A DNA stretch of 64,000 nucleotides from Caulobacter vibrioides (GCF_002858865.1 NZ_PJRR01000013.1:244169-308168); one strand, 5' to 3'. Counted from the first letter of the stretch, positions 27,163 to 36,800 are shown. Numbers and translations: made by a program. Notes: generated by a model not told the origin, from the sequence alone.

Positions 27163-27663
27163 ATGAAGCGCACCCTGGCGGCCGCCGTCCTGGCCTTTTC
27201 GACGATCACGCTCACGGCATGCGCGGGTTTCACGCCCCTGTACGGCCGTGCGGGGGTGGAGAGCGGCCTCTCGAGCATCGAGACCGTCGCCGCCGAGGGG
27301 CGTGGCGGCTACCTGCTTCGCGAGCAGCTCGACGACGCCTTGGCGCATCGCCAAGGCTCGCCCGCCGCCTACAAGCTCTATCTGTCGGTCAACGAACAGC
27401 GCTTCGCCCGGGGCGTCCGCCTCGACAACGTCGCCAACCGCTTTGAACTGCGGATGAGCGTCGACTGGCGGCTTCTGGGCGCCAAGAACGGGGCCGAGGT
27501 CCACAAGGGGCGGACCGACGTCTCGGTGACCTACGACTCCGCCGACCAGCCCTACGCCGCCATCGCCGCGCAGCAGGATGGTCAAGAACGCGCCGCCGCA
27601 GAGGCCGCGCGCAAGATTCAGCTGGACCTCGCCACCTGGCTGGCGGGCAAGAAGCCGGCCTGA
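27163..27663 (+). CDS. lptE: LPS-assembly lipoprotein LptE
   Basis: A 166 aa lipoprotein with signal and lipobox (ITLTACAGFTPLYGR). GFTPLYG after the Cys is the typical LptE start. LptE forms the plug of the LptD outer-membrane translocon. The leuS-lptE-holA order is conserved in many proteobacteria. It is 5 nt from holA. Confidence 0.88.
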   Translation: MKRTLAAAVLAFSTITLTACAGFTPLYGRAGVESGLSSIETVAAEGRGGYLLREQLDDALAHRQGSPAAYKLYLSVNEQRFARGVRLDNVANRFELRMSVDWRLLGAKNGAEVHKGRTDVSVTYDSADQPYAAIAAQQDGQERAAAEAARKIQLDLATWLAGKKPA

Positions 27664-27668
27664 CCTAG

Positions 27669-28721
27669 ATGATCCTGTCCAAGCGTCCGGACGTCGAACG
27701 CTTCCTCAAGGAGCCGACCCCGGACATCCGGGCCGTAGTGATCTACGGCAAGGACCGGGGCGTCGTGCGGGACCGGGCCAATGCGCTGGCCCGGCGCGTG
27801 GTCGAGCGCCCGGATGATCCCTTCGATACGGCGCAACTGACCGACGGCGATCTCGACGCCGACCCGGCCAAGCTTGAGGACGAACTGTCGGCGATGTCGC
27901 TGATGGGGGGGCGGCGCCTGGTGCGCCTGCGACTGTCCAGCGACAAGGCTGGCCCCGACAAGCAGGCCGCCGAAGCCCTGACCCGCCATGTCGAGGGTCA
28001 ACTCAATCCGGACGCCTTCTTTCTGGTCGAGGCCGGCGCGCTGGGCAGAGACTCACAGCTTCGCAAGGTCGGCGAGAAGGCCAACGGCTGCGCCGTCATC
28101 CCCTGTTACGAGGACGAGGCCGGGGACCTAGCCCGCCTGACGCGCGACACCCTGGCCAACGACAAGGTCAGCCTGAACAGCGAGGCGCTGGAACTCTTCG
28201 TTTCACGCCTACCCAAGGAACGGGGCGTGGCCCGCGCCGAGATCGAACGGCTGGCCCTCTACCTCGGCCCGGGCAGTGGTATCAACGCCACCGCCGCAGA
28301 CCTGACCGACTTCCTGGGCGTCGAACCCGAGGCCTCCCTCAGTGACGCCGCCGCCGATGCGTTCGGCGGAAAGGTGGGCGCGGCCCAGCAGGCGCTTCGC
28401 CGCGCCGCCGCCGAGGGGGAAGGCGGACCGGCCGCCGTCAGGGCGATGGGCTACTATCTGGGTCGCCTGCGTCGCGTCCTGACCCTGCACAAGAACGGCG
28501 TCGACCTGCAAGCCGCCGCCAAGGCCGCCGGCGTGTTCTGGAAGCAGGAGCGAGAATTCCTCCGTCAGGCGCGAGCCTGGAACCTGGAGGCCATTCTCGA
28601 GATCCAGGGCGAGATCCTGACCGCCGACCGAGCCTGCAAGACGTCAGGCTCCCCCGATCAACTGATCGCCGAGCGTCTGGCCCTGATGATCGCCGGCCGC
28701 GCCCGCCGACTGGGCCTGTAG
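27669..28721 (+). CDS. holA: DNA polymerase III subunit delta
   Basis: A 350 aa protein with the delta-subunit architecture: the N-terminal AAA+-like part (VVIYGKDRGVVRDRANAL) lacks a functional Walker A, as expected. LMGGRRLVRLRL follows, and the C-terminal collar region ends AERLALMIAGRARRLGL. Delta opens the sliding clamp in the clamp loader. It converges with parB, and the 237 nt between them holds no gene, only hairpins. Confidence 0.92.
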   Translation: MILSKRPDVERFLKEPTPDIRAVVIYGKDRGVVRDRANALARRVVERPDDPFDTAQLTDGDLDADPAKLEDELSAMSLMGGRRLVRLRLSSDKAGPDKQAAEALTRHVEGQLNPDAFFLVEAGALGRDSQLRKVGEKANGCAVIPCYEDEAGDLARLTRDTLANDKVSLNSEALELFVSRLPKERGVARAEIERLALYLGPGSGINATAADLTDFLGVEPEASLSDAAADAFGGKVGAAQQALRRAAAEGEGGPAAVRAMGYYLGRLRRVLTLHKNGVDLQAAAKAAGVFWKQEREFLRQARAWNLEAILEIQGEILTADRACKTSGSPDQLIAERLALMIAGRARRLGL

Positions 28722-28903
28722 TCGCCGCTCGCCCTCCAGACGGGGGAAATCAGGGGCTTTGCGGCGCTGTGGATGCTTTTCAGGAAAGCCTTATTCCACA
28801 ATCGCTTGCGGCGGATATCTCGAGAACGCGCCCTCGCCTCACGAAAACGGCGCCTCCCCGAGTACGGAAAGGCGCCGCTTCGTGCGCGACAGAGGCGATT
28901 TTC

Positions 28904-28946
28904 AAAGGGTGATTTTGCACCCGAAACCGGGCGATCGCACCCTTTT
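28904..28946. terminator. Nested hairpin between convergent holA and parB
   Basis: AAAGGGTG (28904-28911) pairs with CACCCTTT (28938-28945), with a T run after it. An inner CCCG-aaac-CGGG hairpin lies inside. It sits 13 nt before the parB stop, so it can end both transcripts. Another stem, CGGCGCCT / AGGCGCCG, lies at 28848-28877. The rest of the 237 nt gap shows no gene. Confidence 0.6.
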
Positions 28947-28958
28947 ACGTGCGCCTGA

Positions 28959-29843
28959 TCAGATCCCGCGCGTCAGTCGGTTGCAGAGGTCGTCGAGCTG
29001 CTCGAGCGTGGCGTAGGTGATGGTCAGCGTGCCGGTAGACCCGCGATGGTCGATCGAGACATCCAGACCCAGAACCGAGGACAGGTCAGACTCCAGCGCC
29101 TGGGTGTCGGTGTCCTTCACGCGTGGGGGGCGGCCCCCCTTGCTCTTGCCCGCAGACAGGTTGGGCGCCTTACGGGCCAGGGCCTCGGTCTCGCGCACCG
29201 ACAAGCCGCCCTCGATGATTTGCTTGGCGAGGGCCACCGGGTCAGCCGCTGCAGCGATGGCGCGGGCGTGGCCGGCCGTCAGCTCACCACTGACCAGGTA
29301 CGACTGAACCTCGTCCGGTAGGGCCAGCAAGCGCATCGTGTTGGCCACGTGGCTGCGGCTTTTGCCGATGGTCTGGGCGATGTTCTCCTGGGTGCGCTCG
29401 AACTTCTCCATCAGCACCTTGTAGGAGAGCGCTTCTTCCAGGACGTTCAGATCAGCCCGCTGGACGTTCTCGATGATGCCGATCTCCAGCACCGCCAGGT
29501 CGTCGAGCTCGCGCACCATGATCGGCACGGTCTTGAGACCCGCCCGCTGGGCTGCGCGCCAACGGCGCTCGCCGGCGACGATCTGGTACTCGCCAGCCGT
29601 ATCCGGCGATGGCCGCACCAGGATCGGCTGCAGAACGCCCTTCTCACGGATCGAGTTTGACAGATCCTCGAGGTCTTCTTCGCGGAAGGTCCGACGGGGC
29701 TGGTCGGGATTGCGCTGCAGGATTTCGATCGGCGCTTCACGGGAACCGCCAAGCTGCTCGCCCGGCGCCTGAGCCGGCGCGGCGTCGACCTCGCCCAGCA
29801 GGGCCGAAAGCCCTCGACCCAGACCACGACGCCCTTCGGACAT
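28959..29843 (-). CDS. parB: Chromosome partition protein ParB (parS-binding CTPase)
   Basis: A 294 aa protein starting MSEGRRGLGRGLSALLGEVD. The N-terminal box GRGLSALL contacts ParA. The CTP-binding segment includes GERRWRAAQRAG and ENVQRADLNVLEEA. The central helix-turn-helix (NIAQTIGKSRSHVANTMRLL) recognises parS, and the C-terminal dimerisation domain ends LDDLCNRLTRGI. In Caulobacter ParB is essential, loads at parS near the origin and anchors it at the pole through PopZ. Several parS sites are visible within 8 kb here. ATG 29843 is chosen over an upstream start at 29888. Confidence 0.97.
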   Translation of the reverse strand: MSEGRRGLGRGLSALLGEVDAAPAQAPGEQLGGSREAPIEILQRNPDQPRRTFREEDLEDLSNSIREKGVLQPILVRPSPDTAGEYQIVAGERRWRAAQRAGLKTVPIMVRELDDLAVLEIGIIENVQRADLNVLEEALSYKVLMEKFERTQENIAQTIGKSRSHVANTMRLLALPDEVQSYLVSGELTAGHARAIAAAADPVALAKQIIEGGLSVRETEALARKAPNLSAGKSKGGRPPRVKDTDTQALESDLSSVLGLDVSIDHRGSTGTLTITYATLEQLDDLCNRLTRGI

Positions 29844-29924
29844 ACCGGGCTCTCCCACCACGACGGACTCCATCACAATCTCAGTCAAGCTACGGTTCTT
29901 GTTCTTTGGACTTAGGCGGCGGAC

Positions 29925-30728
29925 TTAGGCGGCCTTGGCTTGGCGATCGCGTTCGCGGCTGATCACCTCGCGCGCCAGCTTAAGATAGGCCTGGCTACCC
30001 GCGCATTTCAGGTCGTAGAGCAGCACGGGCTTGCCGAACGACGGCGCTTCGGAGACCCGGACGTTCCGCGGGATCACCGCGTCATAGACCTTGTCACCGA
30101 AGTGGGCGCGGACGTCCTTGGCCACCTGTTCTGACAAGCTGTTGCGGCGATCGTACATGGTCAGCACAACCCCTTGGATCTCGAGGCGCGGATTGAGGCT
30201 GCCGCGCACCCGCTCGATCGTCCGCATCAGCTGCGTCAGACCCTCCAGAGCGAAGAACTCGCACTGCAGGGGCACGAACACCGCATCGGCGGCCGTCATG
30301 GCGTTGACCGTCAGCACGTTCAGCGACGGCGGGCAGTCGATCAACACATAGGTATAGGGGCCGTTGGCGCGGATCGCCTCCAGGGCGTCGCGCAGGCGGT
30401 AGGACCGGCGGGCGGTCTGACCCAGTTCGATCTCCACACCCGAGAGATCCGCATCGGCCGGTATGACGTCCAGGCCCGGCAACTCGGTCTTCACGGCTGC
30501 GTCGACCACGGGGGCCTCGCCCATCAGCACGTCATAGAGCGTGGTCCGGCGCTGGGTGCGGCCAATGCCAAGCCCCGTGGAACAGTTGCCCTGAGGATCG
30601 GCGTCGATCAGCAGCACGCGTTCGCCGCAAGCGGCCAGGGCCGTGCCCAGATTGATCGCGGTCGTGGTCTTCCCCACCCCACCCTTTTGATTGGCGATGG
30701 CCAGTACGCGGAGAGGATTAGCGGACAC
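29925..30728 (-). CDS. parA: Chromosome partition ATPase ParA
   Basis: A 267 aa deviant Walker ATPase with a GTG start. IANQKGGVGKTTTAINLG is the signature Walker A, DADPQGNCSTGLG follows, and LIDCPPSLNVLT is the Walker B region. ParA dimers on the nucleoid pull the ParB-parS complex to the new pole. The start overlaps the end of rsmG by 11 nt. parB follows 81 nt downstream. The order mnmG-rsmG-parA-parB is the usual origin-proximal block. Confidence 0.97.
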   Translation of the reverse strand: MSANPLRVLAIANQKGGVGKTTTAINLGTALAACGERVLLIDADPQGNCSTGLGIGRTQRRTTLYDVLMGEAPVVDAAVKTELPGLDVIPADADLSGVEIELGQTARRSYRLRDALEAIRANGPYTYVLIDCPPSLNVLTVNAMTAADAVFVPLQCEFFALEGLTQLMRTIERVRGSLNPRLEIQGVVLTMYDRRNSLSEQVAKDVRAHFGDKVYDAVIPRNVRVSEAPSFGKPVLLYDLKCAGSQAYLKLAREVISRERDRQAKAA

Positions 30729-31368
30729 GGGAAAGCCTCTTCACTTGAACGATGCGGCCCCGAGGGTCGCTTTGACTGGTGCGCAGTTCACTCTCGAACG
30801 TCCAGGCCTTTCGGGCCTCGGAGAGCTCGGTCTCGACATCCTGCCCCTTGAGGAACAGTCCGACCGCCCCATTGCGCAGATAGGGTTCGGCGAAGCCGAG
30901 AAGCTTGGTCATCGGCGCGCAGGCCCGCGCGGTGACGATGTCGACCTTCAGCTTCAGATCTTCGGCCCGGGCATTGTGGATCTGGACGGGAAGGTCGAGA
31001 TCCTTGGCCACCACCTCCAGGAAGCGGCACCGCTTGGTCATCGACTCGACCAGATGCACCTTGGCCCCGGCCCTACCCTTCAGAAGTATGGCCAGGACGA
31101 CGCCGGGCAGGCCAGCGCCGGCGCCCAGATCGGCCCAGGCGGTCGCCTCCGGCGCCAAGGGGATCAGCTGGGCGCTGTCCAAGGCATGGCGGGTCCAGTA
31201 GGTCGCAATGGTGAGCGGGCCCACGAGGTTCATGACCTCGTTCCATTCGGCCAGCAGCGTCTGGAAGCGCGTCAGGTCTTCGATCTGAGCGTCCGTGGCG
31301 CCGACCAAGGCCTGAAAGCCGGCAGCGTCCAGCACGGCCTCGGGAGCAAGAGCGAGATCAGGCTGCAC
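30718..31368 (-). CDS. rsmG: 16S rRNA (guanine527-N7)-methyltransferase RsmG (GidB)
   Basis: A 216 aa Rossmann methyltransferase with a GTG start. The motif [19 protein letters not shown] binds S-adenosylmethionine, and MNLVGPLTI and [11 protein letters not shown] lie before it as usual. It methylates G527 of 16S rRNA. It overlaps the mnmG stop at one end and the parA start at the other, so the block is translationally coupled. Confidence 0.94.
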   Translation of the reverse strand: MQPDLALAPEAVLDAAGFQALVGATDAQIEDLTRFQTLLAEWNEVMNLVGPLTIATYWTRHALDSAQLIPLAPEATAWADLGAGAGLPGVVLAILLKGRAGAKVHLVESMTKRCRFLEVVAKDLDLPVQIHNARAEDLKLKVDIVTARACAPMTKLLGFAEPYLRNGAVGLFLKGQDVETELSEARKAWTFESELRTSQSDPRGRIVQVKRLSRVR

Positions 31369-33214
31369 GGCCGCGCCTCACGTGGGCCAGCAGAGCCGTC
31401 AGGGCGCCGGGGGTGACACCCTCGATCCGCGCCGCCTGGCCCAGGGTCAGGGGACGCACCCGCGCCAGCTTCTCCCGCACCTCGTTTGAAAGACTGCCGA
31501 TCTCGGCATAGTCGAGATCGGCCGGCAGGCGGAGGTCCTCGTCCTTGCGGAGGGATTCCGCGTCGGCGCGCTGGCGATCCAGATAGCCGGCATAGGCGGC
31601 CTCGATCTCGATCTGCTCGCGGACATCGCTGTTCCACGTGAAAACCTCAGGCCAGATCCGGCCGAGGTCGTCCAACGTCACATCCGGATAGGCCAACATG
31701 GCGAAGACGTCGCGCCGGACGCCGTCGCTATTGACCTTGAATCCCGCCTTCACCGCCTCGTTCGGCGTCAGGCTCACCGATCGCGCAAAGGCGCGCGCGG
31801 CATCGAGGCGCGCCTTCTTCTCGGTCCAGGCCGCGGCGCGAACCGGACCAACCACGCCCAGGGAGATCCCACGATCGGTCAGGCGTTGGTCGGCGTTGTC
31901 GGCGCGCAGGGTCAGGCGGAACTCGGCCCGGCTGGTGAACATCCGATAGGGCTCGGTGACACCCCGGGTGACGAGGTCGTCGATCATCACCCCGATATAG
32001 GCCTCATCGCGCGCGAAGATCGCCGGCTCTCGGCCCTGCGCAGCCAAGGCCGCGTTGAGGCCCGCGACCAGACCCTGGGCGCCGGCCTCTTCATAGCCCG
32101 TGGTGCCGTTGATCTGTCCGGCCAGGTACAGACCCGACAGGCGCTTGGTCTCCAGAGTCGGAAACAGCTCACGCGGATCGACATAGTCGTACTCGATCGC
32201 ATAGCCGTAGCGGATCACTTCCACCTGCTCGAGGCCAGGAATGGTCCGCAGGAACAGCAGTTGGGTCTCTTCCGAAACCGAGGTCGAGATTCCATTCGGA
32301 TAGACCGTATCGTCGTCCAGACCCTCGGGCTCCAGGAAGATCTGGTGGCTGGTCTTGTCGGCGAAACGGACGACCTTGTCCTCGATCGACGGGCAATAGC
32401 GCGGACCGACACCCGTGGCGCGACCGCTGTAGACCAAAGACTCGCCGATGCGCTCGGCGATAATCCGGTGGGTTTCTTCGGTCGTGTAGGTGACCCCGCA
32501 AGCGATCTGCGGCACGTCGATGCGGTCGTTCAGATACGAGAACGGCACAGGCGTGTCGTCGGCCGCCTGGCTCTCCAGGCGCTCCCAGGCGATGGTCTTG
32601 CCGTCGAGACGCGCAGGCGTGCCGGTCTTAAGGCGTCCCATCTGGAAACCCAGGCCATAGAGACGGTCCGACAGGCCGATCGCGGGCCGGTCCCCTACCC
32701 GCCCGGCGGGGATGCGATCCTCGCCACGATGGATGACGCCTTTCAGGAAGGTGCCGGTCGTCAGGATCACGCGCGGCGCGCGATAGGCCTGGCCGGCCGC
32801 GTCCACGGCGCCGGCGACCTTGCCGTCCTCGACGATCAGGTCCTCAGCGGCGGCAGCGATGATGTCTAGGTTTCCCGTGGAAAACAGTTCGGCCTGCATC
32901 GCCTCACGATACAGGCGACGATCGATCTGCGACCGCGGGCCACGGACGGCCGGGCCCTTGGAACGGTTCAACATCCGGAACTGGATACCGGCCTTGTCAG
33001 CCATCCGACCCATGACGCCGTCCAGAGCGTCTATCTCGCGGACCAGATGCCCCTTGCCCAGGCCGCCGATGGCCGGGTTGCACGACATCTCGCCGATGGT
33101 TTCCAGCTTATGGGTCAGCAGCAGGGTGAGCGCGCCGGCGCGCGCCGAGGCGGCCGCCGCCTCGCAGCCGGCGTGACCGCCGCCGATGACAATGACATCC
33201 CAAGACTTGGACAA
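31358..33214 (-). CDS. mnmG: tRNA uridine-34 carboxymethylaminomethyl modification enzyme MnmG (GidA)
   Basis: A 618 aa FAD enzyme. The N-terminal dinucleotide-binding motif [18 protein letters not shown], the segment [20 protein letters not shown] and [17 protein letters not shown] are strongly conserved. With TrmE it makes the cmnm5 modification of U34 in tRNAs. The likely start is TTG 33214, just before [12 protein letters not shown] and preceded by a GGCGAG ribosome site. This gives the family length; a more upstream TTG at 33280 also exists. A near-consensus parS lies inside the gene at 31630. Confidence 0.95.
   Translation of the reverse strand: MSKSWDVIVIGGGHAGCEAAAASARAGALTLLLTHKLETIGEMSCNPAIGGLGKGHLVREIDALDGVMGRMADKAGIQFRMLNRSKGPAVRGPRSQIDRRLYREAMQAELFSTGNLDIIAAAAEDLIVEDGKVAGAVDAAGQAYRAPRVILTTGTFLKGVIHRGEDRIPAGRVGDRPAIGLSDRLYGLGFQMGRLKTGTPARLDGKTIAWERLESQAADDTPVPFSYLNDRIDVPQIACGVTYTTEETHRIIAERIGESLVYSGRATGVGPRYCPSIEDKVVRFADKTSHQIFLEPEGLDDDTVYPNGISTSVSEETQLLFLRTIPGLEQVEVIRYGYAIEYDYVDPRELFPTLETKRLSGLYLAGQINGTTGYEEAGAQGLVAGLNAALAAQGREPAIFARDEAYIGVMIDDLVTRGVTEPYRMFTSRAEFRLTLRADNADQRLTDRGISLGVVGPVRAAAWTEKKARLDAARAFARSVSLTPNEAVKAGFKVNSDGVRRDVFAMLAYPDVTLDDLGRIWPEVFTWNSDVREQIEIEAAYAGYLDRQRADAESLRKDEDLRLPADLDYAEIGSLSNEVREKLARVRPLTLGQAARIEGVTPGALTALLAHVRRGRAA
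31630..31645. other. parS-like ParB site inside mnmG
   Basis: TGTTCCACGTGAAAAC has an intact CACGTG core. Compared with the palindrome TGTTTCACGTGAAACA it differs only at position 5 (C, as in another site here) and in the two outer right-hand bases. It lies in the mnmG coding sequence. Confidence 0.65.
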
Positions 33215-33310
33215 GACGCTCGCCTCAATGCGAACGCCCCCGGGGTCGAGCGGGGGCGCTGGACTCGATCTATACGCCAATCAGGCGAGCGGGTCGATGT
33301 GACTCATCGG

Positions 33311-33326
33311 CGTTTCACGTGAAACA
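33311..33326. other. parS site upstream of mnmG
   Basis: CGTTTCACGTGAAACA contains the perfect 14 bp palindrome GTTTCACGTGAAAC (33312-33325). It lies in the mnmG-trmE intergenic region, about 8 kb from Cori, the distance reported for the Caulobacter centromere. It is the best site in the window. Confidence 0.9.
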
Positions 33327-33368
33327 CCCCCACCGCAGCTGTGAGCGGCCTGTGGACAATATAGGGGA

Positions 33369-33384
33369 TGTTCCACGTGAAACA
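33369..33384. other. parS site abutting the trmE stop codon
   Basis: TGTTCCACGTGAAACA matches the 16 bp consensus with a single C at position 5. It ends exactly one base before the trmE stop at 33385 and is 43 bp from the neighbouring parS. Confidence 0.88.
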
Positions 33385-34725
33385 TCACTTGCCGATACAG
33401 AAGGTCGAAAAGACCCGTCCAAGAACGTCCTCAGGATCGATACGGCCGGAGATGCGCTCCAAGGCTCTTGCCGCCAGCCGCACATCTTCAGCGGCCAACT
33501 CGACCTCTAGCCCGACATCCGACAGCGCGCGTTCCAGATAGGACCGGGCCTCTGACAGGCGCTCGGCATGTCTCAAGCGCGTAGCGGCCGGGAACTCCGC
33601 GCCCGACAAAGCGTCCGCCACGTGAGACGCGAGTGCGGCGCGGAGGGCTTCGGGGCCCTCAGAAGACGTCCCAGCAGCATGCAGAACGGTAAGCCCCTCC
33701 CTCGCCCAGCGCTCCGCCACATGCGCCAAGGCGTCGGCATCGGCGATATCCGTCTTGTTGAGGATCAGCCAGTCGCCAACGCGGATCGATTCAGGCCGCG
33801 CGTCGGCTTGTTTCACGTGAAAACCATCGACGACCCAAAGACGAAGATCCGCCGCTTCGGCCCACGCCTTGGCGCGACGAACACCCTCGGCCTCGATCAC
33901 ATCCGCAGTCTCGCGTATCCCGGCCGTATCCGCGACCAGCACCTTGTAGCCGCCCAGCACCAGGGGGACCTCAATCACGTCACGTGTGGTCCCGGCCACA
34001 TCGGTCACGATCGCCGCGTCCCGCTCGGCGAGGCCATTGAGTAAGGTGCTCTTCCCGGCGTTTGGCGCACCAATGAGCGCAATGCGGAAGCCGTCTCGCA
34101 CCCGCCGCCCCCGTGAAACGTCCGCCAGCGCCGCGTTCAGTTCGGCGCTGAGCTGGCGCAGTCCAGGACGGGCGCGCTCGGCCACTTCCTCGGGCAAATC
34201 CTCATCAGGAAAGTCGACGGCCGCCTCCAGCATGGCCAAGGCCTGGACCAGCAGATCACGCCAGCGGTCGTAGCGCTGGCTCAAGGCGCCGCCCACCTGG
34301 CCCAGGGCCTGACGCCTCTGAGCCTCGGTCTCGGCGTCGATCAGGTCGGCCACGCCCTCGGCCTGGGCGAGATCAAGCTTGCCGTTCTCGAACGCCCGCC
34401 GCGTGAACTCGCCCGCCTCGGCCAGGCGAGCCCCAAGTTCCGACAGCGCCGCAAGCAAGGCCTCGACCACGGCGCGGCCGCCGTGCACGTGAAACTCGAC
34501 ACTGTCTTCGCCGGTATAACTGGCCGGCTTTTCGAAGCGCAGGAGCAGCGCCGCGTCCAAGGCCACCCCATTGTGCTTCAGCGTCCGGACCGACGCCAAG
34601 CGGGGCGATGGCAGGCGACCGCAAAGCGCAGCGGCGATCTCCGACGACCGGGGACCGGATACGCGCACCACCGCAACGGCCGAGCGTCCGGCCGCCGTCG
34701 CCAGGGCGAAGATCGTGTCCGTCAT
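33385..34725 (-). CDS. mnmE: tRNA modification GTPase TrmE (MnmE)
   Basis: A 446 aa protein. The N-terminal formyl-tetrahydrofolate-binding domain starts [20 protein letters not shown]. The inserted G domain has [12 protein letters not shown] (G1) and DTAGIRE (G3). The C-terminus ends in FCIGK, with the catalytic Cys of the family. It works with MnmG on U34 of tRNA. ATG 34725 is chosen over an upstream in-frame start at 34755. It contains a parS-like site and ends beside another. Confidence 0.95.
   Translation of the reverse strand: MTDTIFALATAAGRSAVAVVRVSGPRSSEIAAALCGRLPSPRLASVRTLKHNGVALDAALLLRFEKPASYTGEDSVEFHVHGGRAVVEALLAALSELGARLAEAGEFTRRAFENGKLDLAQAEGVADLIDAETEAQRRQALGQVGGALSQRYDRWRDLLVQALAMLEAAVDFPDEDLPEEVAERARPGLRQLSAELNAALADVSRGRRVRDGFRIALIGAPNAGKSTLLNGLAERDAAIVTDVAGTTRDVIEVPLVLGGYKVLVADTAGIRETADVIEAEGVRRAKAWAEAADLRLWVVDGFHVKQADARPESIRVGDWLILNKTDIADADALAHVAERWAREGLTVLHAAGTSSEGPEALRAALASHVADALSGAEFPAATRLRHAERLSEARSYLERALSDVGLEVELAAEDVRLAARALERISGRIDPEDVLGRVFSTFCIGK
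33809..33824. other. parS-like site inside trmE
   Basis: TGTTTCACGTGAAAAC matches the consensus in 14 of 16 positions, with a perfect left half and core. It lies in the trmE coding sequence, read there as part of [10 protein letters not shown]. Confidence 0.75.
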
Positions 34726-34729
34726 GCGA

Positions 34730-34987
34730 TCAGTCGCGCTTGACGCCCGCGCCACCGACCGCAGCGCCGGCGGCGGCCGTCATCAACTTGCGGAAAGACT
34801 CCTGGGCCCCAGCCCCAAAGGCCATCCAGTTCTTCATCAGCTCCTCGGGCGCCAACATCGCCATGTTGGCGTCCATGCGGTTCTGCATCTCCTTGACCAG
34901 GTGGTCGTTCAAGGCGCTCACATCTGGCAGGCCCAGAAAGGCGCGCGCCTCCACCGGGGTGCAGTCAATCTCGATCGTCATCTTCAT
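34730..34987 (-). CDS. DUF6489 family small protein
   Basis: An 85 aa protein starting [20 protein letters not shown]. The order of a short acidic strand, the [15 protein letters not shown] turn and an amphipathic helix ([20 protein letters not shown]) matches a small conserved alphaproteobacterial family of unknown role. The C-terminal helix is Ala/Gly-rich. It lies 4 nt upstream of the trmE start on the same strand, so it is probably co-transcribed with trmE. No signal peptide is seen. Confidence 0.8.
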   Translation of the reverse strand: MKMTIEIDCTPVEARAFLGLPDVSALNDHLVKEMQNRMDANMAMLAPEELMKNWMAFGAGAQESFRKLMTAAAGAAVGGAGVKRD

Positions 34988-35113
34988 CAGAGGTTCCCTT
35001 CGGTCAGGGCACGATTTTGTTATGGGGCAAGCCCGCCGGGTCAGGGTAGAGCGCTTCGGTCGAAAGTCACATTGGTCCTGTAGACAAGGACCCGAAAGCG
35101 ACGGAGAGCCCCG

Positions 35114-35809
35114 ATGAGCGAGACCCTCACGATCAACACCCCGGATGGCGCCTTCTCGGCCTATGTGGCGCGCCCGAAGGCGGCAAGCGCCCCGGCCATT
35201 GTCGTGATCCAAGAGATCTTCGGCGTGAACAAGGTGATGCGCGACATCTGTGACGGCCTGGCCGCCCAGGGCTTCGTCGCCATATGCCCCGATCTCTTCT
35301 GGCGGATCGAGCCCGGCATCGACATCACCGACCAGAGCGAAGCCGAATGGAAGAAAGCGTTCGAGCTGTTCAACGCGTTTAACGTGGACGCGGGGGTCAC
35401 GGACATCGCCGCGACCATCGCCGCCGCCCGTAAGCTGGACGGCGTCAACGGCAAGGTCGGCGCGGTCGGCTACTGCCTCGGCGGCCTGCTGGCCTTCCTC
35501 ACCGCGACCCGCACCGACATCGACGCGGCGGTCTCCTACTACGGCGTGGGGATCGAGAAGCATGTCGGCGAGGCCGAGAAGCTGAACCATCCGTTGCTGA
35601 TGCATATTGCCGAGAAGGACCAGTTCGTGCCGCCTGAGGCGCAGCAGCTGATCCTCAGCGCGCTCAAGGATCATCCCCAGATCGAGATCCATACCTACGA
35701 AGGCCGCGACCACGCCTTCGCCCGCGAGGGTGGCGCGCACTACGACGCGGCCGACGCCGCCAAGGCCAACGGCCGCAGCCTGACCTTCTTCCAGCAGGCC
35801 CTGGCCTGA
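35114..35809 (+). CDS. Dienelactone hydrolase family protein
   Basis: A 231 aa alpha/beta hydrolase. The Cys121 nucleophile lies in GYCLGG, replacing the usual Ser, as in dienelactone hydrolases. The Asp is in AEKDQFVP and the His in GRDHAFAREGG. IVVIQEIFGVNKVMRDICD is the conserved N-terminal region. The true substrate is unknown; carboxymethylenebutenolidase is the name-giving reaction. It overlaps the next gene by one base (TGATG), so the two are coupled. Confidence 0.88.
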   Translation: MSETLTINTPDGAFSAYVARPKAASAPAIVVIQEIFGVNKVMRDICDGLAAQGFVAICPDLFWRIEPGIDITDQSEAEWKKAFELFNAFNVDAGVTDIAATIAAARKLDGVNGKVGAVGYCLGGLLAFLTATRTDIDAAVSYYGVGIEKHVGEAEKLNHPLLMHIAEKDQFVPPEAQQLILSALKDHPQIEIHTYEGRDHAFAREGGAHYDAADAAKANGRSLTFFQQALA

Positions 35810-36774
35810 TGCTGGCGGTCCAAGCGGTCAGGACCGGCGGCCCCGAGGTTCTGGAGGTCGTCGATCTTCCCCTGCCCTCGCCGGGTCCGGGTCAGATCCT
35901 CGTCCGCCACCAGGCGGTGGGTCTGAACTATATCGACACCTATCATCGGTCCGGCCTGTATCCCGTGAAAACACCGCTGGTGATCGGGCTGGAAGCGGCC
36001 GGCGTGGTCGGGTCCGTCGGCGAGGCGGTCACACGGTTCAAGGTCGGTGACCGGGTAGCCTATAACGGAACCATGGGCGCCTATGCCCAAGCCGCCGTCG
36101 TACCGGCGGAGCGCGCGGTCCTGGTGCCCGACGGTGTCAGCCTGGAGATCGCGGCGGCCGCTCTGTTGAAGGGCATGACCGCGGAGTTTCTGGTGCGTCG
36201 ATGTTTCCACGTGAAACAAGGCGACTGGGTTCTGGTCCATGCGGCGGCCGGCGGCGTCGGTCAGATCCTGGTCCAATGGTGCAAGGCCCTTGGCGCCACG
36301 GTGGTGGCCACAGTCGGATCGACGGCGAAGGCCGCGATCGCCCGCGATCTCGGCGCCGACCATGTCATCGACTACAGCCACGAGGATGTCGCGGCTCGGG
36401 TCGCCGAACTCACGGGCGGCCGGGGCGTCGCGGTCGTCTATGACGGTGTCGGCAAGGATACCTGGGAGGCCAGTCTCGCCAGCCTCGCCCGGCGCGGCAT
36501 GCTGGTGACGTTCGGCAACGCCTCGGGTCCGGCGCCCGCCTTCCCGCCGCTGGCGCTGGCGCCCAAGTCCGCCTTCGTCACCCGGCCCAAGCTGTTCGAC
36601 TACATCGTCACGACCGAGGAACTGGACGAAAGCGCCCAGGCGCTGTTCGCGGTGATCGCCTCGGGCGCCATCAAGATCGACATCGGCCAGACCTTCCCCC
36701 TCGCCGAGGCCCGCGCGGCGCACGAGGCCCTGGAAGGCCGTCGCACCACCGGCGCCACCCTGCTCCTTCCGTAG
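35809..36774 (+). CDS. Quinone oxidoreductase (zeta-crystallin type, MDR family)
   Basis: A 321 aa medium-chain dehydrogenase/reductase without zinc ligands. GLNYIDTYHRSGLYP and GLEAAGVVGSVGEAV are typical of NADPH:quinone reductases. The nucleotide-binding loop is VHAAAGGVGQILVQW. It probably reduces quinones by one electron or acts on enals. A degenerate ParB-type sequence lies within it at 36203. A strong terminator follows. Confidence 0.88.
   Translation: MLAVQAVRTGGPEVLEVVDLPLPSPGPGQILVRHQAVGLNYIDTYHRSGLYPVKTPLVIGLEAAGVVGSVGEAVTRFKVGDRVAYNGTMGAYAQAAVVPAERAVLVPDGVSLEIAAAALLKGMTAEFLVRRCFHVKQGDWVLVHAAAGGVGQILVQWCKALGATVVATVGSTAKAAIARDLGADHVIDYSHEDVAARVAELTGGRGVAVVYDGVGKDTWEASLASLARRGMLVTFGNASGPAPAFPPLALAPKSAFVTRPKLFDYIVTTEELDESAQALFAVIASGAIKIDIGQTFPLAEARAAHEALEGRRTTGATLLLP
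36203..36218. other. Degenerate parS-like sequence in the quinone oxidoreductase gene
   Basis: GTTTCCACGTGAAACA has a perfect core and right half-site (CACGTGAAACA) but a left arm shifted by one base. It could be a weak ParB site or chance. Confidence 0.4.
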
Positions 36775-36800
36775 GGCCTGACCGGGTACGACCGAACAAA

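Noticed and set aside
28722..28958. Short open frames in the holA-parB gap
   Set aside because: They overlap hairpins, have no ribosome sites and show no family resemblance; read as terminator region.
29347..29356. GCCACGTGGC palindrome in parB
   Set aside because: It has the CACGTG core but lacks the GTTT/AAAC arms.
32870..32885. GTTTCCCGTGGAAAAC in mnmG, resembling parS
   Set aside because: The central CACGTG core is replaced by CCCGTGG, which ParB contacts would not tolerate.
34482..34496. CACGTGAAAC half-site in trmE
   Set aside because: Only the core and right half match parS; the left arm (CGTG) does not, so it is probably chance.
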